Shown in pieces: positions 13,425 through 23,887 of a stretch of 64,000 bases of DNA. Position 1 is the first letter of the stretch, and every line of letters begins with the position of its first letter. Source of the stretch: Polysphondylium violaceum (lineage: Eukaryota > Evosea > Eumycetozoa > Dictyosteliales > Dictyosteliaceae); the NCBI GenBank assembly GCA_000277445.1, contig AJWJ01000005.1:62001-126000 (forward strand), read 5' to 3'. Under the pieces are notes generated by a model that saw only the letters and a list, made by a program, of their open reading frames with translations, did not search any database and was not told the DNA's origin. The position numbers and the translations under genes are program-made.

Positions 13425-13813
13425 ATGTTTTTTCTCGCCCTTTATGTGTAAATATATTTATTAAATTCAAGGAGCTTTGAAAGGATATCGAAAGACTTGT
13501 TCAATCTTAGCTCTTCAACAATGATGGACCTAACTTTGTGGGATTTATCATTCTCATAAATTTAAAGAAATATATATATATATATAAAGCCTATTTTGTG
13601 AAGCTATACACAAAGTATTAATGAGTTAAAAAATATCTTTTGAATTCTTTGATTTGTTTTCAAATTTTAAAAAAAAAAAAAAATCACCAATTTTCACACC
13701 CAATCACAAGGAAATTAATTTTCTTGATTTCTTTTGTATAAAAACTAATCTTGAGGGAAAAAAAATAAAAAAAACCATTTAGTTTTTAATTAATAAATTA
13801 CTTTTAGAATACA
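13425..13813. other. Intergenic / upstream region of the EF-hand gene
   Basis: AT-rich with a short (AT)n run near 13571-13585 and a poly-A run at 13669-13682. No open frame. It presumably holds the EF-hand gene promoter. Confidence 0.45.
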
Positions 13814-14445
13814 ATGGGTGCCGGTCAATCATTAACTGCTTCAGAAACCAGAGAACTTTGTGCAAAGACAACTTTTACCAAAGATAACATTTCACAAATT
13901 GAAAAGGACTTTAAAAAATCTGCCGATTTGGACAAAAGTGGTGGTCTTAATCAAGCTGAATTTGTTAAATTCTTTAGCTCTAGATTGTCAAATTGGAGTG
14001 AGGAAACCCTTAATGTTATTTTCAAAGCCTTTGATACTGATAAAGTAAGTGATTCTTTGATTTGATATTTTAATTCAATACCTATTAACCAAACTATATA
14101 AAACTTATTACATAGAGTGGCTTTTTAAGTTGCAAAGAATGTGTTGCTGCTTTGTATGTATTAACCAAATCCCCACCACAAGAAAAGTTGGGATGGATCT
14201 TTGATGCCTTTGATCAAGACAACTCTGGCACTTTGGATTATAATGAATTATTACAAATCCGTGCTGTATTTGTTGGTACTGCCATTGCTTTTGGCGAAAG
14301 AGAATTTGACTTGATTGACAAAGCTTTTACCTTTGAAGAAGGTATGAAAGTTGAGAAAAAAGCATTCATTGCAACATTAATTAATCATGGTAAATTCCTT
14401 AGACTAATTGGTTTCTATGAAAATGGTGAATATTCTTTATATTAA
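13814..14445 (+). CDS. Myristoylatable EF-hand calcium-binding protein, two exons
   Basis: Exons 13814-14044 and 14116-14445 (GTAAGT...ATAG, phase 0) code 186 residues. The N-terminus MGAGQSLT fits the N-myristoylation consensus (Gly2, Ser6), so membrane attachment is likely. Three canonical EF loops are visible: DLDKSGGLNQAE (~43-54), DTDKSGFLSCKE (spanning the intron) and DQDNSGTLDYNE (~110-121). A fourth EF-like helix pair lacks an acidic loop. The size and arrangement resemble the calcineurin-B/recoverin superfamily. The partner is unknown. Confidence 0.85.
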
Positions 14446-14612
14446 ATAATCATGTAATTGGTGTATCTGTTAATGAAAAGAAACATTAATAAAAGTAACA
14501 AATCACATTGATAAATATTTCATAAATATTGATTTTTATTTCTATTAAATTATTACACCAAAGTTAAAACAACAACAATAAATTATTATTATTAGTATAA
14601 AGGATTATGTTT

Positions 14613-16418
14613 TTACATTGGTGGGGCAGATGGAGTTGGAAGTGGAGTTTGAATCCATGGATATAATTTAGAGTATTCAGCATAATAAGCATCCAAAGAA
14701 GCATTATATTGGGCAAGCATTTGTTTGGCAGATTGATATTTAACACCGCCTTGTGAAGCAACTGGGAAACATTCATCGCAAACACGGACTGGTTTTGGAT
14801 AGGCAAGTTTGGTGATTGGAGTCTTTTTATCGGTACATTTACCACAAAATACCTTCATACAATGACGACAGTGATGTTTACGGTTAAAGAGAGAGAAATT
14901 GCAATTGCACTTTCTGCAACTTTTGGCAGACTCATCAGATTCCCATGGATGACGATAGCTGACATCGGGTGGGAGTGGAGCACCGGGTGGTTGACTAGGC
15001 ATTGTAGAGTAAAGGAATTGAGGGGCAAAGATTGTGATTGGAAGATTTACTGAAAGATCGATGGCGCCTGGAATATCAAATTCGAGTTCCAAGACATAAC
15101 TGGATTTAACGTGATTACCTAAAACAGAGGATGGCTTCAAGTTGACTGGAATATTGAATGGGAGATAACGTTTGCCATAGAAACATGGGTTGACACCTTC
15201 GTATTCTTGTTTGTAGACGACATTGTTTACAGTTCTGTGATAGAGATGAGCTTTGAGTTCCATACGATGATGAACCTTGAGTGAAATCTTACGGGTTGGT
15301 TTGATGGATGTATTGTTGGCCTTGAATTTGGTGACAAGGGTTTCACCTGGGAAGTAAGCATTCTTGTTGAGCCATGCCTTGACGACGAGTTTACCTTTGG
15401 TCAAAAGGAATGACTTTCTATTTTCTGCAAAACTTGGTTTAACCAATTCATTGCAACGTTCATTGACAATGATACGGGTGGTGGATTTAAGATCGTGTCT
15501 AAAAGCAACATCGACGGTGGCTTTGACTTTGTAGAGGATCTTGGCGCTGTAGGCACCCATCACATCCTTACCATCTTCGCAAAAAGTACCTGGAAGAGTT
15601 GGTGGTAATTGATAGGTGAATGGGAATGAATAGTGACCTGGGTTGACAACACCAGAGGCTGGATATACAGTGACAACAGATTTAAAGAATTCTTTGTTTT
15701 CCTTGTGATCAATGGTCTTTTGAACGGTTCTCTTGTTGTTTCCTTCACCCTCAGTTTCGGTACGATGTTCTTGGAGCCAAAGTCTTTCAAAACCTTTGAA
15801 TTTAACAATGACACCTTTGGCATAGAATGGAACCATGCAGTCCATTTCAACAGTACCGGCAACAACATCACCACCAACATAGGATGGTTGATTGAGGGTG
15901 ACCCAAATCTTGTTTCTTCCATCAATGGAGCCTTCAATAACGTTGGTAACTGTGTTTACCAAAGCACCAATAATACCACCGGTAGAGATGGTTGCAGAGT
16001 TGTGGTGATGAGTGTTGTGATGGTGGTGATTGTCACTAACGGTAACAGACATATTACCCATAGCTCCCATAGCTCCCATCATACCGGCAGTCATGGCACC
16101 CATAGCATTTACCATATCACCGGTATTTACAGTGACACTATCGTGATGATGGTGATGGTGATTATTTCCGTGAGTATTGACTTCAAAACTGATACCACCA
16201 CTATTGCTATGATGGTGATGATGACCACTGCTATGAGTATCTACTTCAAAACTCATACCACCACTATTACTATGATGATGGTGATGATGATGAGAAGTGT
16301 TGGTCTCCATAGTTAAATTCATACCACCCATACCAGCCATCATACCAGCCATATCAGCACTAGCTTGTGCTGCTAATTCTGGATCACCAGATACCTTTAC
16401 ATCATAATGAAAAGACAT
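14613..16418 (-). CDS. adcA: Arrestin-domain protein with His-rich N-terminus and C-terminal FYVE finger (AdcA-like)
   Basis: A single-exon 601-residue protein. Residues 1-~160 are Met/Gly/His-rich with repeated units of HHHHH followed by SNSGG(M/I)SFEV. Residues ~165-475 form the arrestin fold (NQPSYVGGDVVAGTVEMDCM; FPGETLVTKFKANNTS). Residues ~490-555 are a FYVE zinc finger with the WxxD start, the basic RKHHCRHC patch that binds PI3P, and the terminal RVCDEC. D. discoideum AdcA is known as an arrestin-like adaptor with these extensions that acts on endosomes, so orthology is likely. The His blocks could bind metal ions or sense pH, which is an inference. It converges on the EF-hand gene with 167 bp between stops. 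Confidence 0.85.
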   Translation of the reverse strand: MSFHYDVKVSGDPELAAQASADMAGMMAGMGGMNLTMETNTSHHHHHHHSNSGGMSFEVDTHSSGHHHHHSNSGGISFEVNTHGNNHHHHHHDSVTVNTGDMVNAMGAMTAGMMGAMGAMGNMSVTVSDNHHHHNTHHHNSATISTGGIIGALVNTVTNVIEGSIDGRNKIWVTLNQPSYVGGDVVAGTVEMDCMVPFYAKGVIVKFKGFERLWLQEHRTETEGEGNNKRTVQKTIDHKENKEFFKSVVTVYPASGVVNPGHYSFPFTYQLPPTLPGTFCEDGKDVMGAYSAKILYKVKATVDVAFRHDLKSTTRIIVNERCNELVKPSFAENRKSFLLTKGKLVVKAWLNKNAYFPGETLVTKFKANNTSIKPTRKISLKVHHRMELKAHLYHRTVNNVVYKQEYEGVNPCFYGKRYLPFNIPVNLKPSSVLGNHVKSSYVLELEFDIPGAIDLSVNLPITIFAPQFLYSTMPSQPPGAPLPPDVSYRHPWESDESAKSCRKCNCNFSLFNRKHHCRHCMKVFCGKCTDKKTPITKLAYPKPVRVCDECFPVASQGGVKYQSAKQMLAQYNASLDAYYAEYSKLYPWIQTPLPTPSAPPM

Positions 16419-16955
16419 TGTATATAGTGTATGTTTTCTTTTTTTAATTAATCAAAAGTCTATAGATATATATAGATATAGATATAGATATATAATGTGT
16501 TAAAAATTTAATCACTCTATCTCTCTATCTATTATTATTATTCTTATTGTATGACACTACGTAAAATACATACAAACACAATAAGAATAAAGTGATATAC
16601 TCTGTAGGAAAAAAAAAAAATTAAAGAGGTTTATTGTTTTTTTTTTTTATTGAGGCCAGATCATGGCACAGGGGTCTTTTATTTTTTTGGGAGAGAAAAA
16701 AATTTTGAAAAAATCTAAAAAAAAACGTTAACGATCAAAAAAGGTTGGTGTGATGACGAAATCACACAAAAAAACAATTCTGAGGATATTTAGTTTTTTT
16801 TTCGTATTACCGGCAAACCATACATCGACAAAACCGACATTTATAAATGATAAGGCGAATCGTACAAAAATGAGTGGTTTCATAGATATCACAGAAAGTC
16901 TGTAGTGTGACACACACACACATACACACAATCACACTGCAATGATATGGGCACA
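16419..16955. other. Intergenic region with GATA-like ATAG repeats
   Basis: Upstream of the arrestin-FYVE gene. It contains a short (GATATA)n tract at 16458-16494 and A/T homopolymers. A 67-residue frame at 16728-16931 begins in a Cys/Val dinucleotide repeat and looks spurious. Confidence 0.5.
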
Positions 16956-17546
16956 TTAAAGATCACTTTTAAAATCAGGAAAAAAGAATTTAATTTCATC
17001 TACAGCTTCTTTTTCTGAGCCTAGAGGGAAGGGATAGAAAATAAAGTTTGTCAATAGATATTATACAATAATTATTCCACCCTCACTTGAATACATACCC
17101 GATCCGTGAAAAGCATTTTTTGTATCAGATGTACCAAATTGACCTCTTAGACAATTTATTTCTCTAGCTCTATATAATATTTTGATAATGTTATTACATA
17201 TATCTATCTCTTGATAATAGACGGTCGATATTTACTTATCTCTATGAGTTGGTCCTATAAAATCTCTCCATGGTTTTATAGACGATGAGGAATTTACATT
17301 TTTTTCAGACAAAACTAGAGGTATAATGGGTCCTCTAGACATAAAACAAACTAAACGTTCATAGAAAAATTTACCTCTGTGATCAGAATAAAATTGTTCA
17401 GCTTGTTCAATAGTCAATTGTAATTGTTTTTTTTCATGTATTATAAATTTCTCTTGAATGGTACTGAGGATTTTTTCAATACTTTTTGATTGTTTTTCAA
17501 GTATATCTGGTTTTATAATTGCTAGTGTATATCTAGTTAAACTCAT
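16956..17546 (-). CDS. NME6-like nucleoside diphosphate kinase, three exons
   Basis: It would transfer phosphate between nucleoside di- and triphosphates. Exons 17546-17236, 17169-17099 and 17020-16956 give 148 residues. The start at 17546 (MSLTRYTLAIIKPDIL) fits the family N-terminus, although the frame is open upstream to 17597. Domain marks are LAIIKPD, EQFYSDHRGKFFYERLV, then IGPTHRDKAR and REINCLRGQFGTSDTKNAFHG. The catalytic His is in NAFHGSGSEKEA, followed by the FFP(D) ending. The SSSSIKPWRDFIGPT insert and the shortened C-terminus resemble the NME6 subgroup more than the NME1/2 type. It shares a 106-bp divergent promoter with the gene at 17653. Confidence 0.85.
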
Positions 17547-17652
17547 ATTGTGTGGTTGTTGTTTTAATTTACAAAGAAAGATATCAATAAAATGCAAAAA
17601 GAGTAATTTTTTTTTTTTTTTTTTACTATTAATTTAAAAACGAAAGTCGTGT
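17547..17652. promoter_or_regulatory. 106-bp bidirectional promoter interval
   Basis: The only DNA between the divergent ATGs at 17546 (minus) and 17653 (plus). It contains a 16-T tract at 17609-17624. Its regulatory role is inferred from geometry. Confidence 0.55.
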
Positions 17653-19901
17653 ATGATAAAATATGATCAGATGTTAAAATTACGTAATACTGTATCTATA
17701 TACCATCAGTTTTTAAACACAGCTACTATCACCACATTGTTGGGGTATAGTAGTAATAGTATTAAATATTCAACATCATCAATATCAGGACAAGATAGCA
17801 TAGAGATTCCTACAGATGATATACTAAAGAATTATAAATTTAAAACTCAACCAATTGCAAATATTCAACCAAGAGTTAGAACAACATTGCTAAATAGACC
17901 GGAAATATCTACTCCTGATCAATATGATGTAAATCCAATGTTTCATAGTCAACCTTTTAAAAACTATTTTAAAGATGATCCAAATTATCTTTCAAAGTTA
18001 TCAAAGACAATGAATCAGGTACAAAAGATAGAAGGGATTGGTCATGTGCCAGCAAAATTAACACAACCATTTAGTCTCGATTCATTGGAATCACAAAGAT
18101 ACATACTCACCTATTTTCATGTGCATCTTGGATTCAAGTCATTGGATAGTTGGTATACAAAGGGATACACTTTCTTTTCAAAACTTGGTCTTATGAATAT
18201 CTTGGAGAGATACAATTACTCTATACCAAAGTTGATGATGACTGTGTTTCCAGACTATGATTGGAAGATTAATAAATTTGTTCGTAGTCCTTTACATTGG
18301 GATGATTTAGATGTACATAGATTCTACATTGAAAAGGAGATATTGGAAAAGAAAGGATTCAAGGCAACCGATATACCCGAGTTGGCCAAGCTCCCCAAGT
18401 CAGAGATATTCAAACACAATATTAGAATGTATATCCGTGGCAACTATGTAGAGTATCTTAAACTCTTGTATCCTCAATACACATGGAGTCTTAAAGATTT
18501 TCATTCCTCTTGGTATGCACACTACTTTGGTCTCTCTGAGGGCAATTGGAAAAACAATGTTAAAATAGACTTTGACCTCAATCCTCCAGAGAAATGGTAT
18601 GATTTCAAATTTACGCAATCCTCGTCTATCCCCAGAACAAGGTTGGCCATTGACATGATCCTCGAACGACATCCTCAACTCAAACCATGGGAATTCAAGA
18701 GATTCTCTTGGGAGTGTCATTTAGACTATGTTGAAAGTTTTATTAATCATCTCAAAGATAAACTCTCAATCAAAGATCACACTGATTGGTACAAGGTGAC
18801 CAAAGAGGATATTAAACCTGCCTCTGAGGAATTATTCATCTTTTTATTAAAAAGAGTGTACCCAGACTACAAATTTCTTCCACCCCTCTTTAAACATATC
18901 AAATGTCATGATCATGTATTATCTCGACAAACTCTAGAAGAATTTGGTCAAAAGAATTTAGGGATCACTCAATTGGATGATTGGTATACTAAAACCTCCA
19001 AAGATGTCGAGCCAATTCTCGACCTCCTTATTCCTTTTAAAGCATTTGGTGATTTAATAATGAAATCTTTTCCAAAACATAATTGGATTCCTTCAAATTT
19101 TATAAATTTTGGTACAAAGTAGGTATTGATTTCATTATTTAATTATTTAATTATTATTTAATATTAATTCAATTATAAAACTATAGAGAAACATATAATA
19201 AAAAAGAAAATATAATTAAAATATTAAAAGAGATTCAAGAAAAAAATCCAGAAATATTTAAAACGATGGATGATTTTCATGATCTTCAACAAATTCATTA
19301 TAAAAATGATTATCCTTATAGTTTAATTAGAGTGAAGCCAAAGCAATTGGTATCGTTTGCTTATCCAGATTATCCTTGGATCACATTAAAATTTATTTCA
19401 ATACTTGAAAGTAGAAATGCTCTTGCCTCTATCACAGATTTGGATAAAGATCAATTTATAGACTATCTTTTTAAAATGGATTCACCTATCAAACACATAT
19501 TGGATATAGTATCAATAGAAATGGATGATCCCAAAGGAAGATGTTTTTATTTTGGTACAAGTCAAGGAAACGATAAACGTCGAATCACAAAAGCTGTGGT
19601 ATTATCAAAGCTAAGCTCATATGTTTTAAAAAAATACTATAATCAAGATGTACAACTCAACAGTACATCATTTGATAAAATAAGCGAAATCTATACAAAA
19701 AATTTAGAATTGGAACAAGGTGTAGTTTTAAAATTAATCAAATCCAAAAACAAATGTACAGATCAAAAAAATGTTAATATTCAGCTCACTTTTCCAAATG
19801 GTGAAAGTACTACCTTTACAAATGATAGATTCCCCCCATTCTCTTTTATTCAATCAATTTATCCAAAATTAAAATCCTTATCAAATAATAATAAAGTGTA
19901 A
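17653..19901 (+). CDS. Large repeat protein with W...YP.Y.W repeats, possible mitochondrial presequence
   Basis: Exons 17653-19118 and 19187-19901 (GTAGGT...ATAG, phase 2) code 726 residues. I do not recognise the family. Residues ~1-45 are basic/hydroxylated with no acidic residue before ~48, like a mitochondrial presequence (MLKLRNTVSIYHQF). About six degenerate 60-65-residue units follow. Each carries an internal W(Y) and ends in a (Y/F)P.Y.W....F pattern: VFPDYDWKINKF, LYPQYTWSLKDF, VYPDYKFLPPLF, SFPKHNWIPSNF, AYPDYPWITLKF. The third unit is divergent. The last ~160 residues are a separate, non-repetitive domain. The regular helical-repeat look suggests a scaffold or an RNA/protein-binding solenoid, but that is a guess. 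It is divergent from the NME6-like gene. Confidence 0.75.
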
Positions 19902-19966
19902 ATCCAAGATTCTTTATTTAATTCTAAACAATATTTTCATTATATTTATATTATTTATTTAATTTT

Positions 19967-20205
19967 TTACATGTTACGGAGTTTTGGTTCAATTTTTGAT
20001 TTTCATAGTTTCCAAGATTGGGAGGGTAGCAGCTCTCATGGCAACCTTTAGTTGGGAAAACAAATTCAGCACTTTGGATTCACCAGAAAAGAGTCCATGC
20101 TTCTTAAACCCCAACATCATTTTCTTTTACCATCCTTAAGGATGATATGATTCCAAGGATGATGATATGATATTCCAAAAGCATATCTCTTAAGGTAAGA
20201 ATGGT
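19967..20205 (-). pseudogene. Degenerate partial duplicate of the 99-residue gene at 20644-20943
   Basis: DNA here matches the 3' part of the downstream gene over about 200 bp. It shares blocks such as TTCCAAGATTGGGAGGG, CAGCTCTCATGGCA and GTTGGGAAAACAAATTCAGC, then the weaker match around CATATCTCTTAAGGTAA. The copy has indels, an extra ~55 bp containing a palindrome, and no intact frame or start. It lies in the same orientation ~680 bp from the parent, so a local tandem duplication that decayed is the simplest reading. Confidence 0.75.
20131..20144. repeat. 14-bp perfect palindrome
   Basis: CATCCTTAAGGATG reads identically on both strands. It sits at the start of the extra sequence inside the decayed duplicate and is followed by two near-copies of GGATGATATGATTCC. 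Confidence 0.6.
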
Positions 20206-20502
20206 AAAAGAAAAGTTAAAAGTAAATTCACTAGAATACCATCATCATTCCTTAATGAAATCGATGATAAACCTTTGAAAAGAAAAATAAAAACTATCTT
20301 TATGATATTTAGATATTTTTTATCCCATATTTAAAACTGGTCCAATCATGGGTTTGTGTTCTTCAAATGTTTTAAAATGATGTCACAAGTAAGATATTTT
20401 TGAAAACCATTTTTCGTTTTCCCACCTGGTTCCGAAAAAAAAATTTCAAAAAAAATCTTGTAAAAAAGTTTTGGACCAACTTTTTTTTTTGAACCCAACA
20501 CC

Positions 20503-20547
20503 CCTTTTTTTGTACAACCCTTTTTTTTGTACAACCCTTTTTTTTGT
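20503..20547. repeat. Short tandem repeat of ~18 bp
   Basis: Three near-identical copies of the unit CCCTTTTTTTTGTACAA in tandem, differing in T-run length. The chance frames across it code Lys/Gly/Cys-repeat peptides and are not genes. Confidence 0.6.
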
Positions 20548-20643
20548 CATCCACCTAAATTTCCGAGCTGGTTGATAAAGAAAGATAAATTCACGATGAT
20601 GTCGGCTTATGCGAAAGGAATTTTAATTATTTTTATTTAATTT

Positions 20644-20943
20644 TTACATATCATTACAGAGTTTTGGTTCAATGTTTTTAATTTTCATGTAAGCTTCCAA
20701 GATTGGGAGGGCGGCAGCTCTCATGGCATCAATACCTTCAGTTGGGAAAACAAATTCAGCGACTTTAGATTGATCAACAGTTTCTAAGCAGACAAGAGTG
20801 CATTCTCTTAAGACACCAATATCGTTTTCAATGTATCTCTTACGGTAATCGTGGGAGCAAAGGTCGTGGTTGATTTGGACACAGACGGCAAATTCTTCAG
20901 CAGAGAGAGTTCTGACTTCTTCAGTTTTAATTTGTGGTCTCAT
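20644..20943 (-). CDS. Small Cys-containing protein, unrecognised
   Basis: A single-exon 99-residue protein with its ATG at 20943. It has no signal peptide and no membrane span. Six Cys residues are spread through it (AVCVQ, DLCSHD, RECTLVCLET, KLCNDM), with a basic patch HDYRKRYIEN and a helical C-terminal half. The even composition, short length and AT-rich flanks suggest a compact, well-expressed protein. It could be a small mitochondrial or cytosolic subunit, but I cannot name it. A decayed copy of its 3' half lies ~440 bp beyond its stop. Confidence 0.7.
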   Translation of the reverse strand: MRPQIKTEEVRTLSAEEFAVCVQINHDLCSHDYRKRYIENDIGVLRECTLVCLETVDQSKVAEFVFPTEGIDAMRAAALPILEAYMKIKNIEPKLCNDM

Positions 20944-21249
20944 TGTTAATTGATTATAAATATTGATTTGATTAAAGTTTATGAGTTGGAAAATGAAAAA
21001 TGAAAATCTATTTAAGCTTGTTCTTTTGGAATTGAAATAATCAAAAAAAAAAAATAATCAAAAAAAAAGTAAAAGTAAATATCTTTTTCGGCCATGATTG
21101 AGAAAACTGAGCTGAGTGGTACCACTTGCAGTGACGTTTCAAAAACTAAAAGATGATTAGGTGAAATCCAAATTTTGAAATAATGTAAATAATGTGTATT
21201 TTTTTATTTTGGTTGGGATTTAAAAAAAAAACAATATTCAATAAATAAT
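20944..21249. other. Upstream region of the 99-residue gene
   Basis: About 300 bp with paired TCAAAAAAAAA stretches near 21037-21070 and no gene. It separates two minus-strand genes. Confidence 0.45.
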
Positions 21250-23887
21250 CTAATCCTCATAGTCAAAATCATCGTCGTCATCACGATCATTATAGTTTGA
21301 TAGAGTACCATTTGCTAGGGTTGGATCATAGTCACTTGTACCATCTTCATCTTCATCGTCGTCATCTTCATCCTCTTCATCCTCTTCCTCTTCGTCTTCA
21401 TCATCATCTTCATCCTCACCATATTCGTCGACTATATCTCCACTCTGATGAATGACCTCTTCAAACAATGCTTTTTCATATTCTTGAAGAGCAAATCTAT
21501 TCCAATCACTCATTGTTCTACCACATGAATTTGATTCTCTCGATTCTTGTTGTAAAAACTTTGTGATATTAAACAAGACATTGTAAAGATATCCTGCCAT
21601 TTTAGATTTCTTTAAATCTGATATTGAGATTTTTTCAATTGATTTAGGCTTAATCATATCCAATCTATTATATAATATATTATTTTATAGTTAGTATTAA
21701 TAGTTATGTTTGTGTGAAAATAAGAATAATAATTGAATAATAATTTACATTTGGCATAATAAATCTGAAAAAGTAGGTGGATCAAGATTTAAATAATCTA
21801 GTCTTTGTTTTTGTTCTTGATAAAAGTATTCCATTTCATATAAACTTAAAAATCCATCACCATCAGTATCAAGACATTTATACCAATATTCAATACTAGT
21901 ATCACTTGTTTTATCTTCTTCAGAAAGTATAAACCCTAATAGTAAATGAGTTTATATTAATATATATCAATTATTATTACTATTAAATATACATACAAAC
22001 AAAATCTTGATAAGACATCTTTTTAAAACATGGACAGTTTGTTATATCATTGTTATTATGATTATGAGAAACATCTTTTGTAAATATTCTATTTTCAATG
22101 ATTCTTTCAACAATTTTACAAGTGAGACAGCATTTTCCATATTTTAAAAGATCATTTGCATCAATATAAAGATCATGATCTGTATCTAATTCCCAAAATC
22201 TACAATATATTACATAAAAGTGTTCATAAGAAAAATAATCTAAATGCTATATAGATTTAATGTAATTAGTATAGGTATATTTGATAAATTTAATTTCAAT
22301 ATTCAATATATACCTTATTTATATCGGGTTCGGCATCTAAAAGATGAAGACATTTAATAAAATTACTAGATTTCAAGTCTTTTACAGTTATTCTTCCTCT
22401 ATTTTTACAAGTACTATAAAAAATTCTTACAACAATAGTCTCTTGATATCTATCTTGAAACTCTGGTGTATTTTTCAAAAATTCTAAACCTGGATGAGTT
22501 TCTGTTAAAGCTAAAGATAATAGAAATAGTATATTGATTGTTAATATATAATAAATATTGAAATTAATATAAATCTAAATACTTTTTGAAAATAAAAAAA
22601 AGTCTTCGAAAGTTAGATATTGAGAATCTGGTGATTTTTTCAATATATTAAAAAGAATTTCTTCTGGTTCTTTTCCATTGATATTATTTCTCCAATATCT
22701 ATAAAATATTAAAAAATATTTGTTGTTAATATATTATTATGAATTATTATTTAACAAATTACATACTCTATAAAACTTTCAGAAGAAATATATGGTTCAG
22801 AGATATTTGAAATGATGTGAATATATAATAATCTATTTAAAATTCTAGGATAAGACCAAAATCCTTTGATTAAAAGTTCGAACTCAACAAATGTATCAAT
22901 GAAAAAGAGTGAAGTGAGTTGTGGTGATGATGGTGATTGTTGTTGTTGTATTTGTTCATTTGTTAATTTTCTACCAAAACTTGAAAATCTCTTTTTAATA
23001 TAAGCTCGTAATCTATCTGAAACGGGTTTTAAATTTGTTTTTCTAGGGAAATAAAATTGAGGAACAACAATTTTTTGTTCCTCTTCTTCATCCTTTTCAT
23101 GATCACTATTGAATTCACTTGCATTTGTTGTTGGTGATGCGCTTTCATTTGTAGGTGTAGTGCTATCAAATGTTGATTCATGATAATCTGATTTTGTTTC
23201 TTGATCAAAATCTAGTTGTTGTGGTTGTTTTTCTTTAATTATTTGTACACTTTCTTGTGGTTGTTGTAGTTTAACATCTGGTTGTTGAACACTTTCTTTT
23301 TCTGGTACAATTTGTTCTTCCAATTGTTTTTCTTCTAATACATTTACTTTTACATCTTGTGGTGGTGGTGGTTGTTGTGGTTGATTAATATCTTCCATTT
23401 TAACATCTTGAGTGTCTTTTTGTGGTTGTGATTGTTGTTGTTGATTAATGATAGCAGGTACTAGAGTATCTTCTTGTACAGGAGAAGAGATCGTTGTGGT
23501 AGTTGTTGTATCATTTGAAATATCCATTTTATCATCAGGAGTATTATGATGGGATACAGTAATAATTGGTGTTGTTGGAATATCATCTATATGTTGATTA
23601 TCATCAGTGTCTGTGGTGGTTGAAGCTGTGTCTTGAATTGGGGTAGTAGAGGTGGGAGATGATTCCATTGAACTAATACCATTTGGATTGCTACCATCAG
23701 TGGGTACTTTGACATTGGTGTCTAGTATATTGAAATCATTGTTTATGCCATCGAGTAGATCATTTATATAATGACCGGTATCGGGATTAGACAACCATGT
23801 CAGAAAGAGCTCTGTTATCTTTAGTTTTGCATTAATTATGCAATCGGTATTGGTTTGCTTTTCATCAAATGAATTTAGATCATGCAT
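21250..23887 (-). CDS. PP2A regulatory subunit B'' (PR72/PPP2R3 type), six exons
   Basis: It would target and regulate protein phosphatase 2A in a calcium-responsive way. Exons 23887-22767, 22698-22583, 22510-22314, 22246-21997, 21935-21749 and 21664-21250 give 761 residues, phases consistent. Residues ~1-280 are Thr/Gln/Ser-rich low complexity. The conserved core starts at VVPQFYFPR and continues through [18 protein letters not shown], which is joined by a small exon start. It has two EF-hand loops, [12 protein letters not shown] and [12 protein letters not shown], with [20 protein letters not shown] between them. The C-terminal ~50 residues are an Asp/Glu-rich acidic tail. Confidence 0.88.

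Noticed and set aside
15633-16316. 227-residue plus-strand frame opposite the arrestin-FYVE gene
   Set aside because: It mirrors codon bias and His repeats of the real minus-strand gene and shows no domain of its own.
16728-16931. 67-residue minus-strand frame beginning CVCVCVS
   Set aside because: It begins in a CA dinucleotide repeat and has no domain or neighbouring exon.
20346-20554. Overlapping Lys/Gly/Cys-rich minus-strand frames
   Set aside because: They are coded by the ~18-bp tandem repeat and poly-T, not a gene.
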